A program made the translations under genes and the position numbers. Source: an uncultured Sphingomonadales bacterium (GTDB lineage: Bacteria; Pseudomonadota; Alphaproteobacteria; Sphingomonadales; Sphingomonadaceae). From it: 9,113 nt of DNA. Within the stretch, counting starts at the first letter, position 1. Each line of letters begins with the position of its first letter. Below, one piece after another: positions 1-7,318 of this stretch. The notes beneath the pieces were generated by a model. That model worked only from the letters and a program-made list of their open reading frames with translations. It did no database searches and was not told the origin of the DNA. The stretch is taken from positions 1 through 9,113 of the forward strand of contig CAITOD010000086.1 of assembly GCA_903893935.1 (NCBI GenBank). The letters are read 5' to 3'.

Positions 1-2
1 AC

Positions 3-152
3 GTTACCGCCAAATGCTATGGCGGCGACATCAGTCGGAAGAAGAAGCTGCTCGACAAGCAGAAAGAAGGCAAAAAGCGCATGCGCGAATACGGCAGCGT
101 GCAGATACCGCAGGAAGCTTTTATCGCGGCGCTCCGGATGGGCGAGGAATAG
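3..152 (+). CDS. lepA: Elongation factor 4 (LepA), C-terminal end only
   Basis: Only the last 49 codons and the TAG stop are present; the gene enters from the left edge in the frame starting at base 3. The peptide contains [20 protein letters not shown] followed by [18 protein letters not shown], which closely matches the very conserved C-terminal domain of LepA/EF4. This is the domain unique to EF4 that reaches into the ribosomal A site. EF4 is a ribosome-associated GTPase that back-translocates stalled ribosomes; its GTPase domain lies outside the window. The next gene, aqpZ, is convergent, and a hairpin sits 8 bases after the lepA stop. Identification is firm although the fragment is short. 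Confidence 0.93.
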   Translation, partial: VTAKCYGGDISRKKKLLDKQKEGKKRMREYGSVQIPQEAFIAALRMGEE

Positions 153-160
153 CGCGCTTA

Positions 161-181
161 TCCTCCCCGGAACGGGGAGGA
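161..181. terminator. Hairpin between convergent lepA and aqpZ, probable shared terminator
   Basis: TCCTCCCCG (161-169) and CGGGGAGGA (173-181) form a perfect 9-bp stem around the loop GAA. It fills most of the 30-base gap between the lepA stop and the aqpZ stop, so it can act on transcripts from both sides. Neither side has a proper T-run (attatt on the plus strand only), so termination may be weak or Rho-assisted. Palindromes of the form CCTCCCC...GGGGAGG are common between genes in high-GC alphaproteobacteria; a looser relative lies at 3756-3776. Confidence 0.6.
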
Positions 182-182
182 A

Positions 183-878
183 TTATTCGGCTTCGTAGCT
201 TGTCAGCAGATGCCGCCAGATCAGCGCGCCGAGCGCAGCGCCGGCCAGCGGGGCGAGCCAGAACAGCCACAATTGGCCGAGTGCATCGGTCTGCGCGACC
301 AGAGCCACGCCGGTCGAGCGTGCCGGATTGACCGAAGTGTTGGTCACCGGGATCGACACGAGGTGGATCAGCGTAAGCGCGAGCCCGATCGCGATCGGGG
401 CAAACCCGTCGGGGGCGAGGCGCGAGGTCGAACCGAGAATAACGATCAGAAAGCCCGCGGTCAGGATCACTTCGATCAGTGCGCACGCGAACAGCGAATA
501 ATGGCCGGGCGACAAGGCGCCATAGCCGTTCGAGGCAAATCCGCCCGGCACAAACCCCGGTTTGCCGGTGGCCACCGCGTAAAGCGCAGCCGCAGCCATC
601 ACCGCACCGAACACTTGCGCGATCCAGTAGGGCAAGAGATCGCGCCACTCAAAACGCCCCGCGACGGCGAGCCCCAGCGACACCGCCGGATTGAAATGGC
701 CGCCCGAAATGCCGCCCACCGCATAAGCCATTGTCAGCACCGTCAGGCCGAACGCGAGCGACACGCCGGCAAAGCCGATGCCGAGCGCCGGAAAGGCTGC
801 GGCCAGAATAGCCGACCCGCAGCCGCCAAACACCAGCCAGAACGTCCCGACCGCTTCTGCCGCCATCTTGTGTCGCAT
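183..878 (-). CDS. aqpZ: Aquaporin Z, water channel
   Basis: Encodes 231 residues, the length of E. coli AqpZ. It is an inner-membrane channel of the MIP family with six helices and two half-helices carrying NPA motifs. Visible are [11 protein letters not shown] (NPA at 63-65) and [10 protein letters not shown] (NPA at 184-186). The water-selective filter is complete: Phe43, His172, Thr181 and Arg187, corresponding to F43/H174/T183/R189 of E. coli. This argues for a water channel and against a glycerol facilitator. [10 protein letters not shown] near the N-terminus is also typical of AqpZ. The start ATG (876-878 on the plus strand) lies just downstream of a G-rich stretch (GGGGGCGG) that can serve as ribosome binding site. 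The frame stays open far upstream, but that extension is antisense to the transporter gene and reads as shadow. The gene is divergent from the transporter with a gap of only 48 bases. Confidence 0.96.
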   Translation of the reverse strand: MRHKMAAEAVGTFWLVFGGCGSAILAAAFPALGIGFAGVSLAFGLTVLTMAYAVGGISGGHFNPAVSLGLAVAGRFEWRDLLPYWIAQVFGAVMAAAALYAVATGKPGFVPGGFASNGYGALSPGHYSLFACALIEVILTAGFLIVILGSTSRLAPDGFAPIAIGLALTLIHLVSIPVTNTSVNPARSTGVALVAQTDALGQLWLFWLAPLAGAALGALIWRHLLTSYEAE

Positions 879-897
879 CGATCCGCCCCCTTTTTGT

Positions 898-923
898 GTT
901 AGAAAAGGTAAAGGCTTTTTAAC
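898..923. promoter_or_regulatory. Imperfect inverted repeat in the aqpZ/transporter divergent gap
   Basis: GTTAGAAAAG (898-907) and CTTTTTAAC (915-923) are inverted copies apart from one extra G, separated by GTAAAGG. The repeat fills most of the 48-base gap between the aqpZ start and the annotated transporter start, so it is placed to be an operator or part of overlapping promoters. No convincing -35/-10 pair could be picked on either strand. A role is inferred from position only. Confidence 0.3.
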
Positions 924-926
924 CCT

Positions 927-2288
927 ATGACAACGGGCGCGGGTGTGCTGAAACCGGACACTTGCAAGACAGATTTTGGTCTTTCCCTGCCGTGGAGCCC
1001 GTTGTTGTCCGAACCGTCTCCAGTGCTTGCCCCGGTGGCGCCCGCTTCGATGGGGATTGCCGCCATTTCGACCGTGGTCGAATGGTACGATTTCACGCTT
1101 TACATCTATTTCGTCACCGTGCTGGCACGCGTGTTCTATGGCGGCGGAACAGGGTCGGTCGGGGTTGCACTCGCAGGTTTCGCGGTTGCTTATGTCATGC
1201 GTCCGCTGGGTGCGGTGGTGCTGGGCGTGTTTGGCGACCGGCATGGCCGGCGGCGCGCGATGATGGTGTCGATGGCGGTCATGACCGTGGCGATGGCCGC
1301 GACCGCCTGCCTGCCTACGCGCGCAATGGCGGGGCCGCTGGCGGGCTGGCTGCTGCTCGCATTGCGCTGCGTGATGGCCTTTGCGGTGGGCGGCGAATAC
1401 ACCGGCGTGGTGGCCTATCTGGTCGAAGGCGCACCGCCCGCGCGGCGCGGCCTGATCGCGTCGCTGGCTTCGGCGGCAAGCGAAGTGGGCGCGTTGCTGG
1501 CGGCGGCGGTCAGCGCGCTGGTGGTATGGTCGTTCCCGCCCGCAGCGCTCGACAGCTGGGGCTGGCGGGTGCCGTTTGCGATCGGCGCGGCGCTTGCCGG
1601 GGCGATCTGGATCGGCCGTTCGCATATGGCCGAATCGCCCGAATTTCTCGACCGCGAGGCGCATGGGGGGCTCGATGCCAACCCGCTGGCGCATGCGCTC
1701 GGTGCCGAACGCGTGAGCGTGCTGCGCGGCTTCTCGATCTCGTCGATGGGGTCGATGTGCTACTATGTCGGGATTACGTATGTGCCGGCGTTTCTGGTTG
1801 CCTCGGGCGCGATGCGCGAAGGGGCCGCGCTGTGGCTGTCGACACTCGCCGCACTGATGGTGATTGCGGTCACGCCCGTCGCGGGCGCGCTGTCCGACCG
1901 GTTCGGGCGCCGGCCGATGATGATCGGCATTGCGCTGGTCGGCGCCGCGCTGCCGGCGCTGCTGTTTCCGGTCATGGCGCATGACGGTGCGCTCGCAGCA
2001 CTTGGCGGAGCGGTGGTGCTGGCAATGATCGGCGGATCGTGGAGCGCGGTTGCCGCTTCGGCCACGGCCGAGCAGTTTTCGGGCGGGGCCCGGCTGTCCG
2101 GTCTCGCGCTGGGCGTGACTTCGGCCACCGCGGTGTTCGGCGGGCTTTCGCCGTGGGTGGCGCACTGGCTGATCGATGCAACGCACGCCGCCTGGGCGCC
2201 GGGGATGATGATCGTGGTGGTCGCGGCTTGCGTGCTGCCGGTCTTGCTGACAATGCCCGAAACGGCGCCGCGCAAAATAGGCAATTGA
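927..2288 (+). CDS. MFS transporter of the metabolite:H+ symporter (MHS) family
   Basis: Encodes 453 residues from the ATG at 927, with about 12 hydrophobic segments; a proton-coupled inner-membrane importer. MHS hallmarks are visible: STVVEWYDF in helix 1 (49-56), the loop 2-3 motif GDRHGRRR (103-110), GGEYTG with [11 protein letters not shown] in the middle of the first half (155-175), ESPEFLDRE after helix 6, and the duplicated loop motif [10 protein letters not shown] (322-331). The family carries organic acids and zwitterions such as shikimate, alpha-ketoglutarate, citrate, proline/betaine or aromatic acids; the substrate cannot be read here. The start is uncertain: the ATG at 927 has only a distant AAAGG. 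TTG at 1002/1005, preceded by GGAG, and ATG at 1050 are alternatives that would leave a longer divergent promoter region. The gene is followed after 31 bases by the flavin reductase, so probably co-transcribed. Confidence 0.88.
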   Translation: MTTGAGVLKPDTCKTDFGLSLPWSPLLSEPSPVLAPVAPASMGIAAISTVVEWYDFTLYIYFVTVLARVFYGGGTGSVGVALAGFAVAYVMRPLGAVVLGVFGDRHGRRRAMMVSMAVMTVAMAATACLPTRAMAGPLAGWLLLALRCVMAFAVGGEYTGVVAYLVEGAPPARRGLIASLASAASEVGALLAAAVSALVVWSFPPAALDSWGWRVPFAIGAALAGAIWIGRSHMAESPEFLDREAHGGLDANPLAHALGAERVSVLRGFSISSMGSMCYYVGITYVPAFLVASGAMREGAALWLSTLAALMVIAVTPVAGALSDRFGRRPMMIGIALVGAALPALLFPVMAHDGALAALGGAVVLAMIGGSWSAVAASATAEQFSGGARLSGLALGVTSATAVFGGLSPWVAHWLIDATHAAWAPGMMIVVVAACVLPVLLTMPETAPRKIGN

Positions 2289-2319
2289 CCCGCGCCGGGC
2301 TTGGCGACAGGGGAGGGAC

Positions 2320-2805
2320 ATGATCGATCCGGCTCTCTTCCGCAGCGTGCTTGGCGCGTATCCGACCGGGGTGGTGGTGATCACTGCGGTCGATGGCGAA
2401 GGCGCGCGGCACGGCATGGTGATCGGCTCGTTCACGTCGATTTCGCTCGATCCGGCGCTGGTCGGGTTTTTTCCCGATCGCAAATCGCGCTCGTGGGCGC
2501 AGATCGCGCCGGTCGGCCGGTTCTGCGTCAATGTGCTGGGTTCAGACCAGCTCGCGCTGTGCCGCCGCTTTGCCGCGCGCGCCGACGACAAATTTGCCGA
2601 TCTGGCGCATGGCCACACGCCTGCCGGGCAACCGCTGCTCGAAAACGCGATCGCCTGGATCGATTGCCGGACCGAGCGCGTGACCGAAGTGGGCGACCAT
2701 CTGCTGGTGGTCGGCGCGGTCGAAGCGCTTGGACGGCGCGACGAGGGTACGCCTTTGCTGTTCTTCCGCGGGCAATATCACGATTTGGCCGAACTGCAGG
2801 ATTAG
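2320..2805 (+). CDS. Flavin reductase domain protein (FMN-binding split barrel)
   Basis: Encodes 161 residues, the usual length for short flavin reductases that supply reduced FMN/FAD to two-component monooxygenases (HpaC-like family). Family features in order: [17 protein letters not shown] at the N-terminus (7-23), the flavin-binding region [16 protein letters not shown] (36-51), a GRFCVNVL strand (67-74), AWIDC (112-116) and [10 protein letters not shown] (125-134). The start ATG has a strong GGGGAGGG ribosome binding site. It lies 31 bases after the MHS transporter stop. No oxygenase gene is in the window, so its partner is unknown. It could equally be a general NAD(P)H:flavin oxidoreductase. 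A soluble cytoplasmic location is expected, since no signal peptide or membrane segment is seen. The family call is solid; the physiological role is open. Confidence 0.87.
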   Translation: MIDPALFRSVLGAYPTGVVVITAVDGEGARHGMVIGSFTSISLDPALVGFFPDRKSRSWAQIAPVGRFCVNVLGSDQLALCRRFAARADDKFADLAHGHTPAGQPLLENAIAWIDCRTERVTEVGDHLLVVGAVEALGRRDEGTPLLFFRGQYHDLAELQD

Positions 2806-2831
2806 GCGTTGTTCGCATTCCTTGCGCGCAT

Positions 2832-2845
2832 TTGATTTTGATCAA
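2832..2845. promoter_or_regulatory. Perfect FNR/FixK box upstream of the sRNA candidate and fnr
   Basis: TTGAT-TTTG-ATCAA matches the FNR consensus TTGAT-N4-ATCAA at all ten defined positions, and one further base on each side extends the symmetry (TTTGAT...ATCAAA, 2831-2846). The centre is at 2838.5. A class II activator site (centre at -41.5) predicts transcription starting near 2880 on the plus strand, where a structured terminator-ended segment begins. It also lies about 140 bases upstream of the fnr-type gene, so autoregulation is likely. No good -10 hexamer stands out at 2868-2873 (CAAACC), so the exact start is uncertain. Confidence 0.85.
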
Positions 2846-2880
2846 AGCGAAGCCCGGCCCGTGCTGCCAAACCGGTTTTC

Positions 2881-2974
2881 GACGGAAGGGCAACGGTCAC
2901 TACCCCTGACAGGTCGTCCTTCCGCCAATTTCTCCCCACCTCGGGCGGTCGGAGTTCCCGACCGCCCTATTTTT
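2881..2974 (+). ncRNA. Candidate FNR-controlled small RNA (or fnr attenuator leader)
   Basis: No protein-coding gene fits this stretch, but it is highly structured. CGGAAGGGC (2883-2891) pairs with GTCCTTCCG (2916-2924), including one G-U pair. Inside that stem, GTCA (2896-2899) pairs with TGAC (2907-2910) around the C-rich loop CTACCCC. A single-stranded linker CCAATTTCTCCCCACCTC (2925-2942) follows; its CTCCCC/ACCTC runs are complementary to Shine-Dalgarno sequences. The segment ends in a strong intrinsic terminator (2943-2974). The 5' end is inferred from the FNR box centred 41.5 bases upstream, giving about 95 nt. A C-rich hairpin loop, an anti-Shine-Dalgarno linker and a terminator resemble the alphaproteobacterial suhB/alpha-r14 class of sRNAs; this is from memory and unchecked. 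The alternative is a 5' leader of fnr with a built-in attenuator. Confidence 0.58.
2943..2974 (+). terminator. Strong intrinsic terminator just before fnr
   Basis: GGGCGGTCGG (2943-2952) and CCGACCGCCC (2958-2967) form a perfect 10-bp GC-rich stem with the loop AGTTC, followed directly by TATTTTT (2968-2974). This is the clearest Rho-independent terminator in the window. It ends 10 bases before the ATG at 2985 and 138 or more bases after the flavin reductase stop. It therefore closes the transcript starting near the FNR box, or the transporter/reductase operon, rather than following a stop codon closely. Confidence 0.88.
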
Positions 2975-2984
2975 GCGTAATAGC

Positions 2985-3734
2985 ATGAGAGGCATGCAGG
3001 ATTTGTCGCAGCCGGGAATGTTTGATACAGCGTGTTCCATGTCCTCTTGCGAAACATGCGTTGTCCGCAATCGCGCGATTTGCGCTGGCCTCGACAACCG
3101 CGAACTGCTCGCGCTCAACGCGATGGGGCGGCGGCGCTCGGTCACCGCCGGCGAATCGCTGATCTGGGAAGACGATGATTCGCTGCTCGTCGCCAATGTG
3201 ATCGAAGGCGTTCTGAAGCTGACCACGTCGACCGAAGACGGGCGCGAGCAGATTGTCGGCGTCGCCTATCCATCAGATTTCATCGGGCGTCCGTTCGGCC
3301 AGACCAGCCGGTCGAGCGTGGTCGCGCTGACCGACGCCAAAGTCTGCGTGTTCGCGCGCAACGATTTCGATCGTTACGCGCGCGAACACCCCGAGCTTGA
3401 ACACAAGTTGCTCGAACGCACGCTCGCCGAGCTCGATCGCACGCGGTCATGGATGATGCTGCTCGGGCGCAAGACGGCGTCCGAACGGATCGCCACTTTC
3501 CTGCTCGAAATGGCCGACCGGTTTGGCGAGACCGGTTGCGCACCGGTGCTCTCGCCGGCCAGCCGCTTTGCCCTGCCGTTCTCGCGCCAGCAGATCGCCG
3601 ACTTGCTGGGGCTGACCATCGAGACTGTCAGTCGCCAGTTCACCCGGCTGAAACAGGACGGCGTGATCGGCCTGCCCTCGCGTCGCGAAGTCGAAGTGCT
3701 GGATCGCCGCGCGCTCGAAGCGCTAACAGGCTAA
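2985..3734 (+). CDS. fnrN: Fnr/FnrN-type oxygen-sensing transcription regulator (Crp/Fnr family)
   Basis: Encodes 249 residues from the ATG at 2985. Near the N-terminus, Cys17, Cys22, Cys25 and Cys33 include the C-X2-C-X7-C pattern (CETCVVRNRAIC) of FnrN/FnrL proteins. Cys121 (DAKVCVF) matches the fourth, central cysteine that holds the oxygen-labile [4Fe-4S] cluster. A cyclic-nucleotide-binding-like beta-barrel spans about 40-130, then the dimer helix and a winged helix-turn-helix at about 195-235 (FSRQQIADLLGLTIETVSRQ). The recognition helix has the E-x-x-S-R residues that read TTGAT, agreeing with the boxes at 2832 and 4812. It should activate microaerobic genes, notably the neighbouring ccoNOQPG. 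The start is unclear: ATG 2985 and ATG 2994 both lack a well-spaced Shine-Dalgarno, and a terminator stands immediately upstream. It is convergent with ompW. The symbol fnrN rather than fnrL or fixK is a judgement from the cysteines. Confidence 0.93.
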   Translation: MRGMQDLSQPGMFDTACSMSSCETCVVRNRAICAGLDNRELLALNAMGRRRSVTAGESLIWEDDDSLLVANVIEGVLKLTTSTEDGREQIVGVAYPSDFIGRPFGQTSRSSVVALTDAKVCVFARNDFDRYAREHPELEHKLLERTLAELDRTRSWMMLLGRKTASERIATFLLEMADRFGETGCAPVLSPASRFALPFSRQQIADLLGLTIETVSRQFTRLKQDGVIGLPSRREVEVLDRRALEALTG

Positions 3735-3755
3735 CCGCAAAGATTTTTCCCGCAG

Positions 3756-3776
3756 CCCTCGCCACAAGGGGGAGGG
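3756..3776. repeat. Imperfect hairpin after fnr (CCCTC...GAGGG type)
   Basis: CCCTCGCC (3756-3763) faces GGGGGAGGG (3768-3776); seven pairs form around the loop ACAAG, with one G-G mismatch. It begins 21 bases after the fnr stop, with a short T-run (ATTTTT) in front of it rather than behind it. It is the first of three inverted repeats in the fnr/ompW convergent gap and resembles the 161-181 hairpin in base pattern. Confidence 0.4.
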
Positions 3777-3795
3777 GCCGTGGCTCGTGCAAAGC

Positions 3796-3847
3796 GGTGG
3801 GCGAAACTGCTCCGGAGGATCCCAGACTCCGGCGCGTTCCGCCCACC
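3796..3847. repeat. Long imperfect inverted repeat in the fnr/ompW gap
   Basis: The outer arms GGTGGGCG (3796-3803) and CGCCCACC (3840-3847) pair perfectly. After one A-C mismatch the stem continues with AAC/GTT, and an inner stem CCGGAG (3812-3817)/CTCCGG (3827-3832) closes on the loop GATCCCAGA. The whole 52 bases can fold as one rod with small bulges. It lies between convergent genes, so it may stop or protect transcripts from both sides. Its size suggests it could also be a dispersed palindromic repeat. Confidence 0.45.
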
Positions 3848-3871
3848 TTCCCCGGGGATGGTACCGGGGAA
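3848..3871. terminator. Hairpin downstream of ompW
   Basis: TTCCCCGG (3848-3855) and CCGGGGAA (3864-3871) form a perfect 8-bp stem with an 8-base loop (GGATGGTA). It lies 12 bases past the ompW stop and directly abuts the longer inverted repeat at 3796-3847. No T-run follows on the minus strand, so it is a Rho-assisted terminator or RNA-stabilising hairpin at best. Confidence 0.45.
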
Positions 3872-3883
3872 CCGCACTACCCT

Positions 3884-4621
3884 TCAAAAGCGATAGCCGA
3901 CGCCGGCGCTCAGCACCCACGGATCGAGCTTCAGCCGCGTGGTCAGCACATCGGCGCTGCCCGCAAAGAAGCGGACTTTGGTATCGACCCAGTACTTCTT
4001 GGCATCGAGCGCGAGGCTGAACGGGGTCTTGCCGATGGGAATATCGACCCCGGCTTGCGTCGCAATGCCCGGATTGCTGGTCAGCGTGTTGCGGGTCACG
4101 CCGAGCGCGCTCGATGTATCGCCGGGGCGTCCGCCGGTGACGATGAACCAGGTCGGGCCTACACCCACGTATGGGCGGATCGGGCCCAGCGGGAGATGAT
4201 ATTTGACCGTTACGGTCGCCGGCACGATCAGGATATGATTGACCAGATTGGTTCCATCGAGCGAATCGCGGCCATTGACGTGGTGCGCGGTGATCCCGGC
4301 GATCGTTTCGACCGAGATATTTTTGGTGAAGAAATACTCGACCGCGAGCGTCGGGGTGAACGGGTTGTTGCTGGCAAAGGTCTGCGGCGCGGCAAACGGC
4401 GCCAGTGCTGCCAGCGACGGGTCGATCGATTCGACCGCACCGATCTTGCCATTGGCAAGGACCGCGGTGGCCAGCACTTTGACCTGCCATTTTCCTTCTG
4501 GCCATTTTCCGCCTGATTGCGTGGTTCCGGCGGGCGCATCGTCGGCCAGCGCCGGAACGGCGGCAGCCAGTGCCGGGGCCAGAAGGCAGGCGCCCAAGGC
4601 GCGGCGGAGTGTTGTCTTCAT
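3884..4621 (-). CDS. ompW: OmpW-family outer membrane protein
   Basis: Encodes 245 residues. An Sec signal peptide is visible: KTTLRR, then a hydrophobic core and an A-x-A cleavage site (AVPALA, cleavage after Ala26). The mature protein has alternating beta-strand pattern and family features: WQVKVLATAVL, FTPTLAVEYFFTKNISVET, GPIRPYVGVGPTWF, GVDIPIG and the terminal SAGVGYRF with a C-terminal Phe for outer-membrane insertion. OmpW proteins form narrow 8-stranded barrels with a hydrophobic channel, proposed to pass small hydrophobic molecules. The start at 4621 is supported by AGGAAG six bases upstream. The open frame runs on upstream through the ccoN promoter, which is an artefact. The gene is divergent from ccoN; a degenerate FNR box (4722-4735) and a 13-bp dyad AACCTC-G-GAGGTT (4681-4693) lie upstream. 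E. coli ompW is known to respond to oxygen through FNR. Confidence 0.93.
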   Translation of the reverse strand: MKTTLRRALGACLLAPALAAAVPALADDAPAGTTQSGGKWPEGKWQVKVLATAVLANGKIGAVESIDPSLAALAPFAAPQTFASNNPFTPTLAVEYFFTKNISVETIAGITAHHVNGRDSLDGTNLVNHILIVPATVTVKYHLPLGPIRPYVGVGPTWFIVTGGRPGDTSSALGVTRNTLTSNPGIATQAGVDIPIGKTPFSLALDAKKYWVDTKVRFFAGSADVLTTRLKLDPWVLSAGVGYRF

Positions 4622-4721
4622 GGTTCGCTTCCTGCTGCTGCGGCTGGCCAACCCCTCGCTGACCTTACCTGTTCGGCCGCAACCTCGGAGGTTCTGATGC
4701 GGCATCCGGTTTGCCCCGGCA

Positions 4722-4735
4722 TTGACGGAGCGCAA
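4722..4735. promoter_or_regulatory. Degenerate FNR/FixK-like box upstream of ompW
   Basis: Reading the minus strand, TTGC-GCTCCG-TCAA matches the core TTGA-N6-TCAA with one mismatch. The centre is at 4728.5, about 108 bases upstream of the ompW start codon. No clear -10 sequence follows at the distance expected for a class II site. It is put forward because ompW genes are often FNR-controlled and a full box serves the divergent ccoN; a one-mismatch site on its own could be chance. Confidence 0.35.
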
Positions 4736-4772
4736 AATTCGCCAGGCTTGTGATTTCCCAATCTGGTGATGT

Positions 4773-4797
4773 TGCAAGTGCGCCGCACCCTTTTGCA
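4773..4797. promoter_or_regulatory. Nested dyad between ompW and ccoN
   Basis: TGCAA-GTGCG (4773-4782), a central C, then CGCAC (4784-4788), four unpaired bases CCTT, and TTGCA (4793-4797) make a two-part inverted repeat. It ends 14 bases before the FNR box of ccoN and is upstream of any likely ccoN transcription start. It could be the operator of a second regulator acting on the divergent ompW/ccoN pair; no known site type is recognised. Confidence 0.3.
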
Positions 4798-4811
4798 GCG
4801 ACCGAAGAAAA

Positions 4812-4825
4812 TTGACCGGTGTCAA
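4812..4825 (+). promoter_or_regulatory. FNR/FixK box of the cco operon
   Basis: TTGAC-CGGT-GTCAA fits the core TTGA-N6-TCAA recognised by Fnr/FixK proteins, with symmetric C/G at the fifth position instead of T/A. The centre is at 4818.5, so a class II promoter would start near 4860, leaving a leader of about 29 bases before the ccoN ATG. The site lies inside the upward extension of the ccoN reading frame, which supports the downstream start at 4889. The -10 region is not well conserved, as expected for an activator-dependent promoter. Confidence 0.8.
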
Positions 4826-4888
4826 TGCGGCTACCCCGGGGCCCGCGCAGGGGTGGTCATCGAAATGGGCTATGGAAGGGAAGGCTCC

Positions 4889-6547
<1,659 letters not shown>

Positions 6548-6565
6548 TCCGAAGGAGCAAGCACC

Positions 6566-7318
6566 ATGACATCGACATTCCTTCAGCGGCACAAGATGAT
6601 CGAGCGCAATGTGACGCTGCTCGCCATCCTCGCCTTTGGCGCGGTTACCATCGGCGGGCTGGTCGAGATTGCGCCGTTGTTCTGGATCGATAACACGATC
6701 GAGAAAGTCCAGGGCATGCGGCCCTATACCCCGCTCGAACAGGCCGGCCGCGATATCTACATCCGCGAAGGCTGCTATCTTTGCCACAGCCAGATGATCC
6801 GGCCGTTCCGCGACGAAGTCGAACGCTATGGCCACTACAGTCTCGCGGCTGAATCGATGTACGATCACCCGTTCCAGTGGGGATCGAAGCGCACCGGGCC
6901 CGATCTGGCACGCGTCGGCGGCAAGTATTCGGATGAATGGCATGTCCAGCATCTCAAAGACCCGCGTTCGGTCGTGCCCGAATCGATCATGCCGACTTAC
7001 CAGTTCCTCGCCGAACGCGATCTCGACGCGGGCGACATGGCGGCAGAAACCAATGTGCTGGCCGAAGTCGGTGTCCCTTATACCAGGGAAGACATCGCCA
7101 AAGCCAACGCCGATCTTGCCGCGCAGGCCGATCCCGATGCCGACACCACCGATCTGAAGAAGCGCTATCCCAAAGCGCAGGCGCGCGATTTCGACGGCAA
7201 TCCCAAGCGCCTGACCGAAATGGATGCGCTGATCGCCTATCTGCAAGTGCTCGGCACGATGGTCGATACCAACGCGCCCGCAGCACAGGAACACCTCGCC
7301 AGGGAGAAAGGCCGATGA
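6566..7318 (+). CDS. ccoO: cbb3-type cytochrome c oxidase monoheme subunit II (CcoO)
   Basis: Encodes 250 residues. A single N-terminal membrane anchor (about 15-40) is followed by a periplasmic cytochrome c domain. The heme-binding motif is Cys70-x-x-Cys73-His74 within EGCYLCHSQ, and Met142 (SIMPTY) is the likely axial ligand. [12 protein letters not shown] at the N-terminus and [12 protein letters not shown] after the heme motif are CcoO signatures. It passes electrons from CcoP to CcoN. A polar segment at about 165-210 before the final helix ([15 protein letters not shown]) is usual in the family. The ribosome binding site AAGGAG lies nine bases before the ATG. The stop overlaps the ccoQ start (ATGA), so translation of the two is probably coupled. 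Confidence 0.97.
   Translation: MTSTFLQRHKMIERNVTLLAILAFGAVTIGGLVEIAPLFWIDNTIEKVQGMRPYTPLEQAGRDIYIREGCYLCHSQMIRPFRDEVERYGHYSLAAESMYDHPFQWGSKRTGPDLARVGGKYSDEWHVQHLKDPRSVVPESIMPTYQFLAERDLDAGDMAAETNVLAEVGVPYTREDIAKANADLAAQADPDADTTDLKKRYPKAQARDFDGNPKRLTEMDALIAYLQVLGTMVDTNAPAAQEHLAREKGR

Noticed and set aside
183..2618. An 811-residue minus-strand open frame covering aqpZ and running antisense through the transporter gene.
   Set aside because: Only the last 231 codons (from 878) encode a recognisable protein. The rest is rich in Arg, His and Gln, as expected of the antisense of a high-GC gene, and overlaps a clear MHS transporter.
2806..2984. Possible short protein gene between the flavin reductase and fnr.
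   Set aside because: Small frames here lack ribosome sites and would overlap the paired stems and terminator; the RNA-structure explanation fits better.
3449..4516. A 355-codon plus-strand frame spanning the end of fnr, the inverted repeats and the antisense of ompW.
   Set aside because: It is out of frame with fnr, runs opposite ompW and has no recognisable domain; coding evidence for fnr and ompW is much stronger.
4766..4888. N-terminal extension of CcoN to an ATG at 4766 (or 4865).
   Set aside because: The extension contains the FNR box and has no membrane-protein character; the ATG at 4889 has the good ribosome binding site.
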